Shown: positions 8,254 through 17,387, counted from the first letter of the stretch. The stretch is DNA of 64,000 nt from Planctomycetota bacterium (GCA_016716265.1 JADJWQ010000003.1:1-64000), one strand, 5' to 3'. Program-made: numbers and translations. The notes: generated by a model from the letters alone, not told the origin.

Positions 8254-10133
8254 TCACGGGTCGCGGACCACGGCGAAGCCGGGCTGGCTGATCTCCCAGG
8301 TGCTCGGCTGCGAGAGGCAGGCGGCCTGATACACCAGCACGTCGCCGAGCTGCAGCCACGCTGGGATCGTGGTCGTCAGCGTGGCGCGGCGGTCGGGGCC
8401 GACGGCGGCGCTACCGATCTCGACGACCAGGCCGGGGTCGAGCCACACGTCGCCGATCGACAGATGCACGGGCTCGGCCCCGTGCACGAAGCTGGCGAAC
8501 ACCGAGACGATCGAGCCGGTCGCGCCGTAGGCGACGATCGACTGCTGCTGCCCGCGGATCGCTTCGCCGGGCAGCACGGCAGGGAACTCGCGCACGAGGT
8601 CGTGGCCTTCGACAATATGGCAATCGTCGAGCGTTGTATTCGGGTCGCGCACGAACCAGGTGGCGCGGGGATCGGGCGGGGATGGTGACGACTGAAGTAC
8701 GCTCCAGTGCCGCGTGCTCCCGGGATTGCCCGGACATGCCAGGGTCGGAACCGAGTAATCAGCACCGAGAATCGTGGATCCACCTGTGATGAACAGATCG
8801 CAATACACCGCGTAGATCCCCGGGTCCATCGCGGTGTTGCCATTCGGATGATCGATGCCACCTTCGATACGGCTGCCGATGATCCAGGCGGTCCCATTCC
8901 TCGGGCCGCCCAAGAAGGACGCGCCCCCGAGGTATGGAGACACCGACTGGCCGGACGAGTACACGGCCCGGATGTCACTGTCGATGATCCAGATATTTGA
9001 GTCGAAAGTACCTATCGCCGGTCCAGTGATGACGTTGTGTCGAACCCGCGTCAAGACTACGCGGTCGCTCTCTCGTGCGCCGCCCCATGCTGCGTAGACA
9101 TTGGGGACGCGTAGAGGCGGGACAGGATCACCAGTCCACGAGCCCTGAACAGCGAGGCGCTCGCGTTGAAGTGCTCGGTCGCGAAGTCCAGGTTGTCGAG
9201 CACCACGATATCACCTGCCGGGATCTCACGTATGAGGCATCTCTGTCGCACTGGCACCGGGTGGGCCCCGGGGGCCACGATGCGGATGGAGCGCCGGATC
9301 TCCGGGGGAAGATCGTACGGCAGGTTCCTGCCCGGTCGCACGAGGATCGTGTCCCCGACGCCGGCCGCCGCGTAGGCGTCGTCGATGTCGAGGAAGTGCG
9401 TTCCCGGTCGATTCGCGCTATCGACGATCCAGGTCCGTTGCGCGACGAGCCGCAACGGCAAGATCGCACACAGTGCGACGCACACGAGGAACCGCACCGA
9501 CTGCCCGAGCTCAGATCGATCGCTCATCACCTCTGCCTCCACTTCCAGATGCCTTGGGATCCGGCGATGTACATCTCGTTCTTGCCGTTCTGATCCAGAT
9601 CGTCGATCACGATCGAGTTGTAGGCCCCGAGGCTCCCGGGCAGCCACGTGTGCAGGATCTCCTGCCCGATCGCCATCGCACCCAGCTCGAACACGTAGAG
9701 CTCGCCCGACAGCGTCGTCACCACCAGCTCGTCGCCTGGGAACCCTGGCGACTGCAGCACGTCGCCAACCGCGATGCCGCTGACGGCGAAGCCGGCGCGG
9801 TCGTTGAGGGTCGGGGCCGTGAGGATCTTCGTGCCCAGCTTCAGCATCGTCGTGCCATCCCAGCGCAGCCACCGCACCGAGCCGACGACGTCGGCCGCCG
9901 GGTCGCCCGGCGGCAGCGCGTTGGGGTCGGGGTAGGTGAGGAAGGCACCGGCGAAGATGTCGATCTGCATGGGATCGTCGGGCGCCTGGCGCGTTGCCAG
10001 CGCCATGCCGCCGCAGCCCGCGTCGAGATCCGGGTCGGTCGAAGGCGTCGAGCCAGCCCACAGCAACTCCCCCGTGTGCTCGACCGGCGGTTGCCGCTCA
10101 GGTCGGACTTCGACCCGTGCTCGACGCGCGGGC
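8250..10133 (-). repeat. Tandem cassette unit A
   Basis: First of three direct repeats. The anchor 'cgagctcacgggtcgcg' recurs at about 8250, 10134 and 12007, giving periods of about 1884 and 1873 bases. The unit comprises one beta-helix gene plus the duplicated tail fragment. Confidence 0.8.
8254..9527 (-). pseudogene. Beta-helix secreted protein, cassette copy A (one frameshift)
   Basis: Starts at ATG 9527, which overlaps the stop of the upstream tail gene (TGATG). The N-terminus 'MSDRSELGQSVRFLVCVALC' leads into a signal peptide ending 'LRLVAQ'. 'ILVRPGRNLPYDLPPEIRRS' and later repeats 'SNIWIIDSDIRAVYSSGQS' and 'AWIIGSRIEGGID' suggest a right-handed parallel beta-helix. The C-terminus 'VLVYQAACLSQPSTWEISQPG' is the shared secreted-protein module. 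Relative to copy C, one G is missing in a run of five at about 9106-9109, which shifts the frame after 'RLYASP'. The open part resumes at 8254-9054. The length of 1274 bases, one short of a multiple of three, agrees. It could be decay, phase-variable slippage or a read error. Confidence 0.75.
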
Positions 10134-10141
10134 GAGCTCAC
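9527..10141 (-). CDS. Truncated beta-propeller tail copy (204 aa), linker between cassettes
   Basis: Copy of roughly the last 200 residues of the 1322-residue protein encoded at 13288-17256, ending 'LGAYNSIVIDDLDQNGKNE' and 'GIWKWRQR'. It starts with GTG 10141, inside the GTGA overlap with the stop of copy B (TGA 10140-10138). Its own stop overlaps the ATG of copy A. There is no signal peptide: the first residues are 'VSSPARRARVEVRPERQPP'. As a lone fragment of a propeller it may be non-functional and persist because it couples translation between cassettes; that is inference. Near-identical in layout and length (615 bases) to the copy at 11400-12014. Confidence 0.65.
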   Translation of the reverse strand: MSSPARRARVEVRPERQPPVEHTGELLWAGSTPSTDPDLDAGCGGMALATRQAPDDPMQIDIFAGAFLTYPDPNALPPGDPAADVVGSVRWLRWDGTTMLKLGTKILTAPTLNDRAGFAVSGIAVGDVLQSPGFPGDELVVTTLSGELYVFELGAMAIGQEILHTWLPGSLGAYNSIVIDDLDQNGKNEMYIAGSQGIWKWRQR

Positions 10142-12006
10142 GGGTCGCGGACCACGGCGAAGCCGGGCTGGCTGATCTCCCAGGTGCTCGGCTGCGAGAG
10201 GCAGGCGGCCTGATACACCAGCACGTCGCCGAGCTGCAGCCACGGTGGGATCGTCGTCGTCAGCGTGGCGCGGCGGTCGGGGCCGACGGCGGCGCTACCG
10301 ATCTCGACGACCAGGCCGGGGTCCAGCCACACGTCGCCGATCGACAGATGCACGGGCTCGGCCCCGTGCACGAAGCTGGCGAACACCGAGACGATCGAGC
10401 CGGTCGCGCCGTAGGCGACGATCGACTGCTGCTGCCCGCGGATCGCTTCGCCGGGCAGCACGGCAGGGAACTCGCGCACGAGGTCGTGGCCCCACGCGAT
10501 GTAACAGTTGTCGAACGTCGTGTTCGGATCGTGCACGAACCACGCAGCCCGGGGATCGGGCGGGGATGGCGAGGACTGGCGAACGCTCCAGTGCCGCGTG
10601 CTCCCCGGATTGCTCGGACATGCCAGGGTCGGAACCGAGTAATCAGCACCGAGAATCGTGGATCCACCCGTGATGAACAGATCGCAATACACCGCGTAGA
10701 TCCCCGGGTCCATCGCGGTGTTGCCATTCGGATGATCGATGCCGCCTTCGATCCGGCTGCCGATGATCCAGGCGCGACCGCCCCCGAAGTAGGCGCCGCC
10801 GTTGAAGTAGGAAGGAGCCTGACCCGACGAGTAGGCCGAGTGGATGTCGCAGTCGATCAGCCAGATGTTGGAATTCGTGGCGACGATGCTGGGACCAGCC
10901 GGAAAGAAGTTGCGAAAGCGTAGGAATACTACGCGTGCACTATTCTGTGCGTTACCCGCGGTCCCAAACACCTGCGGAGAGGCGTACATCCGCGATAGAA
11001 TCACCAAGCCCTGCGCGCGCCCGACCGGAACGCTCGCATTGACGCTCTCGGTCGCGAAGTCCATGTTGTCGAGGACTACGATGTCGCCAGCAGGGACATC
11101 CTGGATTGGACATCGCCTTCGGACCGGCACAGGGGTCGGGCCGGGTGCGACGATACGGATCGCGTGCGTGATCTCCGTGGGAAGATCGTACGCCAGGTTC
11201 CTGCCCGGTCGCACGAGGATCGTGTCCCCGACGCCCGCTGCCGCGTAGGCGTCGTCGATGTCGAGGAAGTGCGTCCCCGGTCGATTCGCGCTGTCGACGA
11301 TCCAGGTCCGCTGCGCGACGACCGGTAACGGCAGGATCGCGAGCAGCGCGATGCACATGAGGGAGCGCACCATCATCCTGACTTCAGCTCGGTTGCCCGT
11401 CACTTCTGCCTCCATTTCCAGATGCCCTGCGATCCGGCGATGTACATCTCGTTCTTGCCGTTCTGATCCAGATCGTCGATCACGATCGAGTTGTAGGCCC
11501 CGAGGCTCCCGGGCAGCCACGTGTGCAGGATCTCCTGCCCGATCGCCATCGCACCCAGCTCGAACACGTAGAGCTCGCCCGACAGCGTCGTGACGACGAG
11601 CTCGTCGCCCGGGCACCCTGGCGACTGCCGCAGGTCGCCGACCGCGATGCCGCTGGCGGCGAAGCCGGCGCGGCCGTTCGCCGTTGGCGCCTGGAGGATC
11701 TTCGTGCCCAGCTTCAGCATCGTCGTGCCATCCCAGCGCAGCCACCGCACCGAGCCGACGATGTCGGCCGCCGGGTTGCCCGGCGGCAGCGCGTTGGGGT
11801 CGGGGTAGGTGAGGCAGGCACCGGCGAAGACGTCGATCTGAAGCGGGTCGTCGGGTGCCTGGCGGGTCGCCAGCGCCATGCCGCCGCAGCCCGCGTCGAG
11901 ATCCGGGTCGGTCGAAGGCGTCGAGCCAGCCCACAGCAACTCCCCCGTGTGCTCGACCGGCGGTTGCCGCTCAGGTCGGACTTCGACCCGTGCTCGACGC
12001 GCGAGC
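10134..12006 (-). repeat. Tandem cassette unit B
   Basis: Second direct repeat, with the same gene pair as unit A. It holds the only intact beta-helix gene and a divergent central segment at about 10770-11080. Confidence 0.8.
10138..11403 (-). CDS. Beta-helix secreted protein, cassette copy B (intact)
   Basis: The only uninterrupted copy (421 residues). GTG 11403 overlaps the stop of the upstream tail gene (GTGA); an alternative ATG lies about 27 bases inside. 'MMVRSLMCIALLAILPL' is a signal peptide with likely cleavage after 'VVAQ'. The body contains helix-like repeats ('SNIWLIDCDIHSAYSSGQ', 'AWIIGSRIEGGIDHPNG') and ends in the shared C-terminal module 'LVYQAACLSQPSTWEI'. Residues from about 100 to 190 ('QVFGTAGNAQNSARVV', 'FRNFFPAGPSIV') differ strongly from copies A and C, while the rest is almost identical. 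This is the pattern expected from recombination between cassettes. Probably exported to the surface or outside. Confidence 0.82.
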   Translation of the reverse strand: MTGNRAEVRMMVRSLMCIALLAILPLPVVAQRTWIVDSANRPGTHFLDIDDAYAAAGVGDTILVRPGRNLAYDLPTEITHAIRIVAPGPTPVPVRRRCPIQDVPAGDIVVLDNMDFATESVNASVPVGRAQGLVILSRMYASPQVFGTAGNAQNSARVVFLRFRNFFPAGPSIVATNSNIWLIDCDIHSAYSSGQAPSYFNGGAYFGGGRAWIIGSRIEGGIDHPNGNTAMDPGIYAVYCDLFITGGSTILGADYSVPTLACPSNPGSTRHWSVRQSSPSPPDPRAAWFVHDPNTTFDNCYIAWGHDLVREFPAVLPGEAIRGQQQSIVAYGATGSIVSVFASFVHGAEPVHLSIGDVWLDPGLVVEIGSAAVGPDRRATLTTTIPPWLQLGDVLVYQAACLSQPSTWEISQPGFAVVRDP

Positions 12007-12014
12007 GAGCTCAC
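11400..12014 (-). CDS. Truncated beta-propeller tail copy (204 aa), second linker
   Basis: Same length and layout as the copy at 9527-10141. GTG 12014 sits in a GTGA overlap with the stop of copy C, and the stop overlaps GTG 11403 of copy B. It ends 'GIWKWRQK'. It differs from the parental tail at a few clustered places ('LQAPTANGRAGFAASG' against 'LTAPTLNDRAGFAVSG', 'LRQSPGCPGD' against 'LLQSPGCPGD'). It has no signal peptide. Its 5' junction ('VEVRPERQPPVEHTGELLW') still aligns loosely with the parental 'VTLVRPPTFDPNG...VVLW', so the duplicated piece begins inside the propeller. Confidence 0.65.
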   Translation of the reverse strand: MSSLARRARVEVRPERQPPVEHTGELLWAGSTPSTDPDLDAGCGGMALATRQAPDDPLQIDVFAGACLTYPDPNALPPGNPAADIVGSVRWLRWDGTTMLKLGTKILQAPTANGRAGFAASGIAVGDLRQSPGCPGDELVVTTLSGELYVFELGAMAIGQEILHTWLPGSLGAYNSIVIDDLDQNGKNEMYIAGSQGIWKWRQK

Positions 12015-13818
12015 GGGTCGCGCACCACGGCGAAGCCGGGCTGGCTGATCTCCCAGGTGCTCGGCTGCGAGAGGCAGGCGGCCTGATACACCAGCACGTC
12101 GCCGAGCTGCAGCCACGGTGGGATCGTGGTCGTCAGCGTGGCGCGGCGGTCGGGGCCGACGGCGGCGCTACCGATCTCGACGACCAGGGCCGGGGTCGAG
12201 CCCACGTCGCCGATCGACAGATGCACGGGCTCGGCCCCGTGCACGAAGCTGGCGAACACCGAGACGATCCGAGCCGGTCGCGCCGTAGGCGACGATCGAC
12301 TGCTGCTGCCCGCGGATCGCTTCGCCGGGCAGCACGGCAGGGAACTCGCGCACGAGGTCGTGGCCCCACGCGATGTAACAGTTGTCGAACGTCGTGTTCG
12401 GATCGTGCACGAACCACGCAGCGCGGGGATCGGGCGGGGATGGCGAGGACTGGCGAACGCTCCAGTGCCGCGTGCTTCCTGGATTGCTCGGACATGCCAG
12501 GGTCGGAACCGAGTAATCAGCACCGAGAATCGTGGATCCACCCGTGATGAACAGATCGCAATACACCGCGTAGATCCCCGGGTCCATCGCGGTGTTGCCA
12601 TTCGGATGATCGATGCCGCCTTCGATCCGGCTGCCGATGATCCAGGCGGTCCCATTCCTCGGGCCGCCCAAGAAAGACGCGCCCCCGAGGTATGGAGACA
12701 CCGACTGGCCGGACGAGTACACGGCCCGGATGTCACTGTCGATGATCCAGATGTTTGAGTCGAAAGTCCCTATCGCCGGTCCAGTGATGACGTTGTGTCG
12801 AACCCGCGTCAAGACTACGCGGTCGCTCTCTTGTGCGCCGCCCCATGCTGCGTAGACATTGGGGGACGCGTAGAGGCGGGACAGGATCACCAGTCCACGA
12901 GCCCTGAACAGCGAGGCGCTCGCGTTGAAGTGCTCGGTCGCGAAGTCCAGGTTGTCGAGCACCACGATATCACCTGCCGGGATCTCACGTATGAGGCATC
13001 TCTGTCGCACTGGCACCGGGTGGGCCCCCGGGGGCCACGATGCGGATGGAGCGCCGGATCTCCGGGGGGAAGATCATGCGGCAGGTTCCTGCCCGGTCGC
13101 ACGAGGATCGTGTCCCCGACGCCGGCCGCCGCGTAGGCGTCGTCGATGTCGAGGAAGTGCGTTCCCGGTCGATTCGCGCTATCGACGATCCAGGTCCGTT
13201 GCGCGACGAGCCGCAACGGCAAGATCGCACACAGTGCGACGCACACGAGGAACCGCACCGACTGCCCGAGCTCAGATCGATCGCTCATCACCTCTGCCTC
13301 CACTTCCAGATGCCTTGGGATCCGGCGATGTACATCTCGTTCTTGCCGTTCTGATCCAGATCGTCGATCACGATCGAGTTGTAGGCCCCGAGGCTCCCGG
13401 GCAGCCACGTGTGCAGGATCTCCTGCCCGATCGCCATCGCACCCAGCTCGAACACGTAGAGCTCGCCCGACAGCGTCGTCACCACCAGCTCGTCGCCCGG
13501 GCACCCTGGCGACTGCAGCAGGTCGCCAACCGCGATGCCGCTGACGGCGAAGCCGGCGCGGTCGTTGAGGGTCGGGGCCGTGAGGATCTTCGTGCCCAGC
13601 TTCAGCATCGTCGTGCCATCCCAGCGCAGCCACCGCACCGAGCCGACGATGTCGGCCGCCGGGTTGCCCGGCGGCAGCGCGTTGGGGTCGGGGTAGGTGA
13701 GGCAGGCACCGGCGAAGATGTCGATCTGAAGCGGGTCGTCGGGTGCCTGGCGGGTCGCCAGCGCCATGCCGCCGCAGCCCGCGTCGAGATCCGGGTCGGT
13801 CGAAGGCGTCGAACCGTC
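12007..13818 (-). repeat. Tandem cassette unit C, merging into the parental gene
   Basis: Third repeat. Its tail part (13288 to about 13818) is the 3' end of the 1322-residue gene itself, so the array arose from this end. Beyond 13818 the similarity to the linker copies fades over about 80 bases. Confidence 0.78.
12011..13288 (-). pseudogene. Beta-helix secreted protein, cassette copy C (three frameshifts)
   Basis: ATG 13288 overlaps the stop of the big upstream gene (TGATG). Compared with copy A it has three extra bases: G in a run of six near 13067, C in a run of five near 13028, and C near 12270 ('gatccgagcc' against 'gatcgagcc'). It also has a compensating +1/-1 pair near 12187-12203. 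The total length (1278) is therefore a multiple of three, but the middle reads in other frames, so no full protein is made as sequenced. The 5' half matches copy A ('NVYAAWGGAQESDRVV'). The 3' half matches copy B ('VRQSSPSPPDPRAAWFVHD', 'FDNCYIAWGHD'). It is mosaic and possibly an inactive donor cassette. Confidence 0.72.
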
Positions 13819-16800
13819 CCACAGCACCACACCCATGTGCTGCCCAGGCGTGTTGCCGTTCGGGTCGAACGTGGGCGGCCGCACCAGAGTGACGCTCGAG
13901 CCCGGCGTGTTCAGCACCAGGACCGTACCGCCCTCGTCTTCGCCGATGCGCAGCGACTGCAGGTTGTAGACCGACCCGAAGACCTGCGAGACGTTGTTTC
14001 GCAGGTCCTTGCACTTCGTGTCCGTCGTGTCGTAGGGCGGTGCACCATCGTGTGTCGAGTACCAGGTGTCGAGCACGTTCAGTGGATCGACCCAGGCGCC
14101 CTGCACGAGGTTGGGGTAGGTATCCTCCTGGCCGCCCCACCAGTGCGCGTAGCGGATCACGTCGCCACCGCCGGGCGGGTCGCCGGTTCCGAGTCCAGAT
14201 GCGGCGCCGCTGCCGGCGAAGGGGCTGAAGCCGAAGTAGACCGGCAGCTTCGGTGGAAACGTGACCTCCGGAAGGCCGGACACCTGGGGGTCCAGCGGGT
14301 GCTTGTACCAGAGCGGCGAGTACGGCTGCTGGAAGTAGTTCCGCCAGGGGCGGGTCTCCAGCCACCACTCTGTCCCAGTCGACGTCGGATTCGTCCTTCT
14401 GATGCGGTCGGGATGCGATTGCGACGTCGATATACCGGCCCCGAGCACGATCAGGTCGCGCATCGGCGACGCGGTGGTCACGTTGTAGCTCGCTGGGAAG
14501 CCCACTGCTTCGAACACCCCCCGCATATCCGCCAGCCACGAGTAGGACCCATTCATCGGATCGACCTCGTAGAGCTCGCCCGCCTGCGTCGCTGCATACA
14601 GGCGCGGCAGCATCAGGTCCTGCTCGTAGAGCGCCATCCGCGACACCATGCCCCAGGTGCCCGCGAGCGAGCGGTTCGTCCGCGGGAAGGCCTGCGAATA
14701 CGATCCCGCGGTGGTCGGGCGCAGGAGCTGCAGTACGCCTCTCTGGATCTGCGCATCGAGGATGTCCTGCACCGTCAGCCACACCACGTGCCCGGACATC
14801 GTCGACAGCGCGAGTTCTTCCCGATAGCCGGAGACGCCAGGGCCGAGGTCCACCGCGCGTAGCGCCACCGGACGGGTCGCCGGAGCAAAGCTGCCGAGAA
14901 TCGCTCCGGACTCGGCACCGCCGGAGAACGGCACCCACCAGAGGAAGTCCTTCTTCAAGACAGCGAATCCGGCGGGCGCGCCCTGGCTGTCGTGCACGCA
15001 CTCGATGTCGACGATGTCCGTCGCCTCGCCGTTGAAGATGGTGCTCGTGTACTGCGGGCTCGCCGCTGCCAACGTCAGCGCGTCGAACACCCGGATCACC
15101 GGGTTCTGGTTGACGAACTTGGTCCCATAGCTCACCGCAATCTTCGTCGTCCCGTTGTCGTCGAACAGCTCCAGGTCGTACGGCGTTCCCACCTGCCGGT
15201 CCGTCCAGCAGTGGATCTGGGCCAGCGGCTCGGTCACGGCGACCGTCATGTCGCTGACGGTCAGGTTCACGATGTGCTGGCGGTGCGAGAGGATCGTGAT
15301 CGGTCGCTTCGACGTCGTGTCCGCGGTCCCGTAGGAGGCATCGTGAATCGCGAAGTCCTCGATGCCGGGCTCGCCGAGGTCGGTGAGCAGCGTCAAGTCC
15401 GCCCGCAGGACCATCAGGTGCCCGTGGAAGGTCGTGAACACGATGTCGTTGTCCGCGCCCGTCGCGTGCACCTGCGCGAGCTGCAGTCGGCGGGGCGCCT
15501 CGTGCTCGAAATCGAGCGCGTACGGCCCGACCGGCAGCGGCTGCAGCGTCTCGGCATCGAGAACGTGGATCGCACGCAGCGTGCCGACGACCGCGACCGG
15601 ATTCGCGTAGCCGGTGCCGAGCCTGCCGACGTCGAGTGCCCAGGCGCCGTAGCCGAGCGACGGCGACTGCGCGGCGACGTCCAGCTCGTCGGTCACCGGG
15701 TTGCGCACGTAGCGCGTCACCACGCCGTCGAAGCTGCCGCTGTAGAGCGACTCCTCGGTGTCCTCCGGCAGCAGGTACGAGCGCAGCGACTCCTCGATGC
15801 CGAGCGCGAGACCCTGGCCGGGCGTCCGGCCGCCGGTGCCGAACGCCGGATCGAGCTCCAGGTACGGGTTCGGCGCCGGCGGCACGTACGGGCCGCGCGC
15901 CAGCGCGTGGTCGTACGGCGCCTCGCTGCCGTCGTCCGGAGCGAAGGTCGGCGGCGGCGTCGTGGGGCTCGCCTGCCACGACATGTAGACGTAGGGCAGC
16001 ATCTCGAGGATGCCGTGGACGGTCGCCGGGACCGGGAGTCCCAGGATCGGCGTCGTGACCGGTCCGCCCTCGCCGTGGCAGCGACGGTCTACGACCGACC
16101 AGGCGAGCAGCGGTGGCCCCGCGATCAACCCCTGGTAGTCGATGCCACGCGTGCCGCTCAGATACGGGATCCAATCGACGCCGCTCGTCACGGTGTCCTC
16201 GTCGGCGACCAGCCACGCCATCGGTCGCCGGACTTCTCCGAAGCGCTGACGGACCAGCAACGACACGTTGAAGTAATCGGCGTCGATCTGGCGCAGGTAG
16301 AACGGCCACTCGAGCGCGTCCTTCAGGTTGTACGACGTGTCGTGCAGCGTCATTCCCGTACCGCGCCCGAGGTACCGATACGTGAACTGCTCGCCCATCA
16401 GCCGCCGGCAGGAGTCCGAGAACGTGCCGGCGAACGAGCCGTGGAACACGTCCGGGTGGAACAGCGCGCAGACCTGCGCGGTGAGCCCCCCGAACGAGCC
16501 GCCCTCCGCGAGCTTCGGCGGCGACCTATGGGTCGGGTGCGACGGGTCGAAGCCCGGCGGCAGCAGCACCGAGCCGACCGGCTGCACCAGCATCAGATCG
16601 ATCGCCTTCGCGAGCTGGATCGCGCGCTGCATCTCGAACGTCATCGGCCTGCCGAACGTGCGGGGCACGATGTGGGCGAACACCGCCTGGTATTGACCCG
16701 GAGCGGTCGCCGCGTTCAGCGCGTTCTCGACCAGCCATACGCCATTGTCGGGGCGGGCGATGGCGTTCATCGGATGGACCGGATCCCCGGCGACCAGGCC

Positions 16801-17256
16801 ATCGGGGCGGAGATGGCCCGGGTAGACCCCATGGTCGACCTCCTGCCCGGGCGGTGTCGGCGTGCCCCAGGTGGGCCATAGGCCGATGATCACGACCAGC
16901 GGCTTGGCGTGATCGCGCTGCAGTGGTGCGATCACCTCGAAGGCGGCGTCGTCGACCTGGGCGCCATTCGCCAGGGCGGTCGGTCTCAGGTAGCCGACGA
17001 AGTGCCAGGTCGTCGCGGTCAGCGGTACCCAGCCGCCGTTGCCCTGCGCGTCCCGATATGGGTGGATGTCACCGACCTGGACGTTCGCATGATCGCCATC
17101 ACGATAGCCGCCGTGGTCGGGTGCGAAGGTGCCCGCAGGGAAGCCCTCGCCGTTGTTCCAGGTCTGGTCGGCTCGCCAGTTGAACAGCGGCGATCCGGCG
17201 CCGCGATGGGCGCCCGCCGGCGGCGGCGAGGAGATCTCCGCGATGTGCGGGTGCAC
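13288..17256 (-). CDS. Large secreted prolyl-oligopeptidase-like hydrolase with beta-propeller (1322 aa)
   Basis: The N-terminal third looks like an alpha/beta hydrolase of the S9 type: nucleophile elbow 'EGGSFGGL', acid-loop candidate 'ADEDTVTSGVDW' and histidine candidate 'RRCHGEGG'. From about residue 480 onward, repeats such as 'VVGTLRAIHVLDAETL' and 'SIVIDDLDQNGKNE' suggest an FG-GAP or PQQ-type propeller. The only in-frame standard start is GTG 17256 ('VHPHIAEIS'). The frame remains open upstream to 17355 and there encodes 'RARALSLSLSLCLAAL' followed by 'TPAEATG', a good signal peptide with no start codon in that frame. ATG 17387, with a strong ribosome site, lies two bases out of frame because of the (CT)12 tract. 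Probably exported; substrate unknown. Confidence 0.78.
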   Translation of the reverse strand: MHPHIAEISSPPPAGAHRGAGSPLFNWRADQTWNNGEGFPAGTFAPDHGGYRDGDHANVQVGDIHPYRDAQGNGGWVPLTATTWHFVGYLRPTALANGAQVDDAAFEVIAPLQRDHAKPLVVIIGLWPTWGTPTPPGQEVDHGVYPGHLRPDGLVAGDPVHPMNAIARPDNGVWLVENALNAATAPGQYQAVFAHIVPRTFGRPMTFEMQRAIQLAKAIDLMLVQPVGSVLLPPGFDPSHPTHRSPPKLAEGGSFGGLTAQVCALFHPDVFHGSFAGTFSDSCRRLMGEQFTYRYLGRGTGMTLHDTSYNLKDALEWPFYLRQIDADYFNVSLLVRQRFGEVRRPMAWLVADEDTVTSGVDWIPYLSGTRGIDYQGLIAGPPLLAWSVVDRRCHGEGGPVTTPILGLPVPATVHGILEMLPYVYMSWQASPTTPPPTFAPDDGSEAPYDHALARGPYVPPAPNPYLELDPAFGTGGRTPGQGLALGIEESLRSYLLPEDTEESLYSGSFDGVVTRYVRNPVTDELDVAAQSPSLGYGAWALDVGRLGTGYANPVAVVGTLRAIHVLDAETLQPLPVGPYALDFEHEAPRRLQLAQVHATGADNDIVFTTFHGHLMVLRADLTLLTDLGEPGIEDFAIHDASYGTADTTSKRPITILSHRQHIVNLTVSDMTVAVTEPLAQIHCWTDRQVGTPYDLELFDDNGTTKIAVSYGTKFVNQNPVIRVFDALTLAAASPQYTSTIFNGEATDIVDIECVHDSQGAPAGFAVLKKDFLWWVPFSGGAESGAILGSFAPATRPVALRAVDLGPGVSGYREELALSTMSGHVVWLTVQDILDAQIQRGVLQLLRPTTAGSYSQAFPRTNRSLAGTWGMVSRMALYEQDLMLPRLYAATQAGELYEVDPMNGSYSWLADMRGVFEAVGFPASYNVTTASPMRDLIVLGAGISTSQSHPDRIRRTNPTSTGTEWWLETRPWRNYFQQPYSPLWYKHPLDPQVSGLPEVTFPPKLPVYFGFSPFAGSGAASGLGTGDPPGGGDVIRYAHWWGGQEDTYPNLVQGAWVDPLNVLDTWYSTHDGAPPYDTTDTKCKDLRNNVSQVFGSVYNLQSLRIGEDEGGTVLVLNTPGSSVTLVRPPTFDPNGNTPGQHMGVVLWDGSTPSTDPDLDAGCGGMALATRQAPDDPLQIDIFAGACLTYPDPNALPPGNPAADIVGSVRWLRWDGTTMLKLGTKILTAPTLNDRAGFAVSGIAVGDLLQSPGCPGDELVVTTLSGELYVFELGAMAIGQEILHTWLPGSLGAYNSIVIDDLDQNGKNEMYIAGSQGIWKWRQR

Positions 17257-17288
17257 ACCCAGTGCCTGCCCGGTGGCCTCAGCCGGCG

Positions 17289-17387
17289 TCAGCGCGGCGA
17301 GGCAGAGAGAGAGAGAGAGAGAGAGAGCGCGCGCGCGCGTCCGCGTCGCGGCGCCTCACGATCCAGAGCGAGCGATCCCGTGCACAT
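17289..17387 (-). promoter_or_regulatory. Out-of-frame leader ORF with GGAGG ribosome site; likely true start of the big gene
   Basis: GGAGG (17396-17392) lies four bases before ATG 17387, the clearest Shine-Dalgarno site seen in this window. Translation from here gives 'MCTGSLALDREAPRRGRARA' followed by Leu-Ser repeats, then stops at 17289 after 32 residues. Removing one CT unit (or adding two) from the tract at 17304-17327 would fuse it in frame to 'CLAALTPAEA' and the 1322-residue protein, giving a standard signal peptide. As sequenced the switch would be OFF. From 17397 to the next gene at 17622 I see nothing recognisable. Confidence 0.6.
17304..17339. repeat. (AG)12 microsatellite followed by a GC-alternating tract
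   Basis: Twelve AG units at 17304-17327 continue directly into alternating GC to 17339. On the minus strand this is (CT)12 inside the codons for a Leu-Ser-rich signal-peptide core. Dinucleotide tracts of this length are prone to slipped-strand mispairing. The adjoining purine/pyrimidine alternation could form Z-DNA. Confidence 0.9.

Noticed and set aside
12887..16309. An 1140-residue open frame overlapping the big hydrolase gene
   Set aside because: It reads the hydrolase gene in another frame (Arg/Pro/Ala-rich) and only its last part follows a frame of cassette C.
8254..17256. Prophage or integrative element carrying the repeat array
   Set aside because: No integrase, phage structural gene, attachment repeat or tRNA target lies nearby. 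Tandem duplication explains the array.
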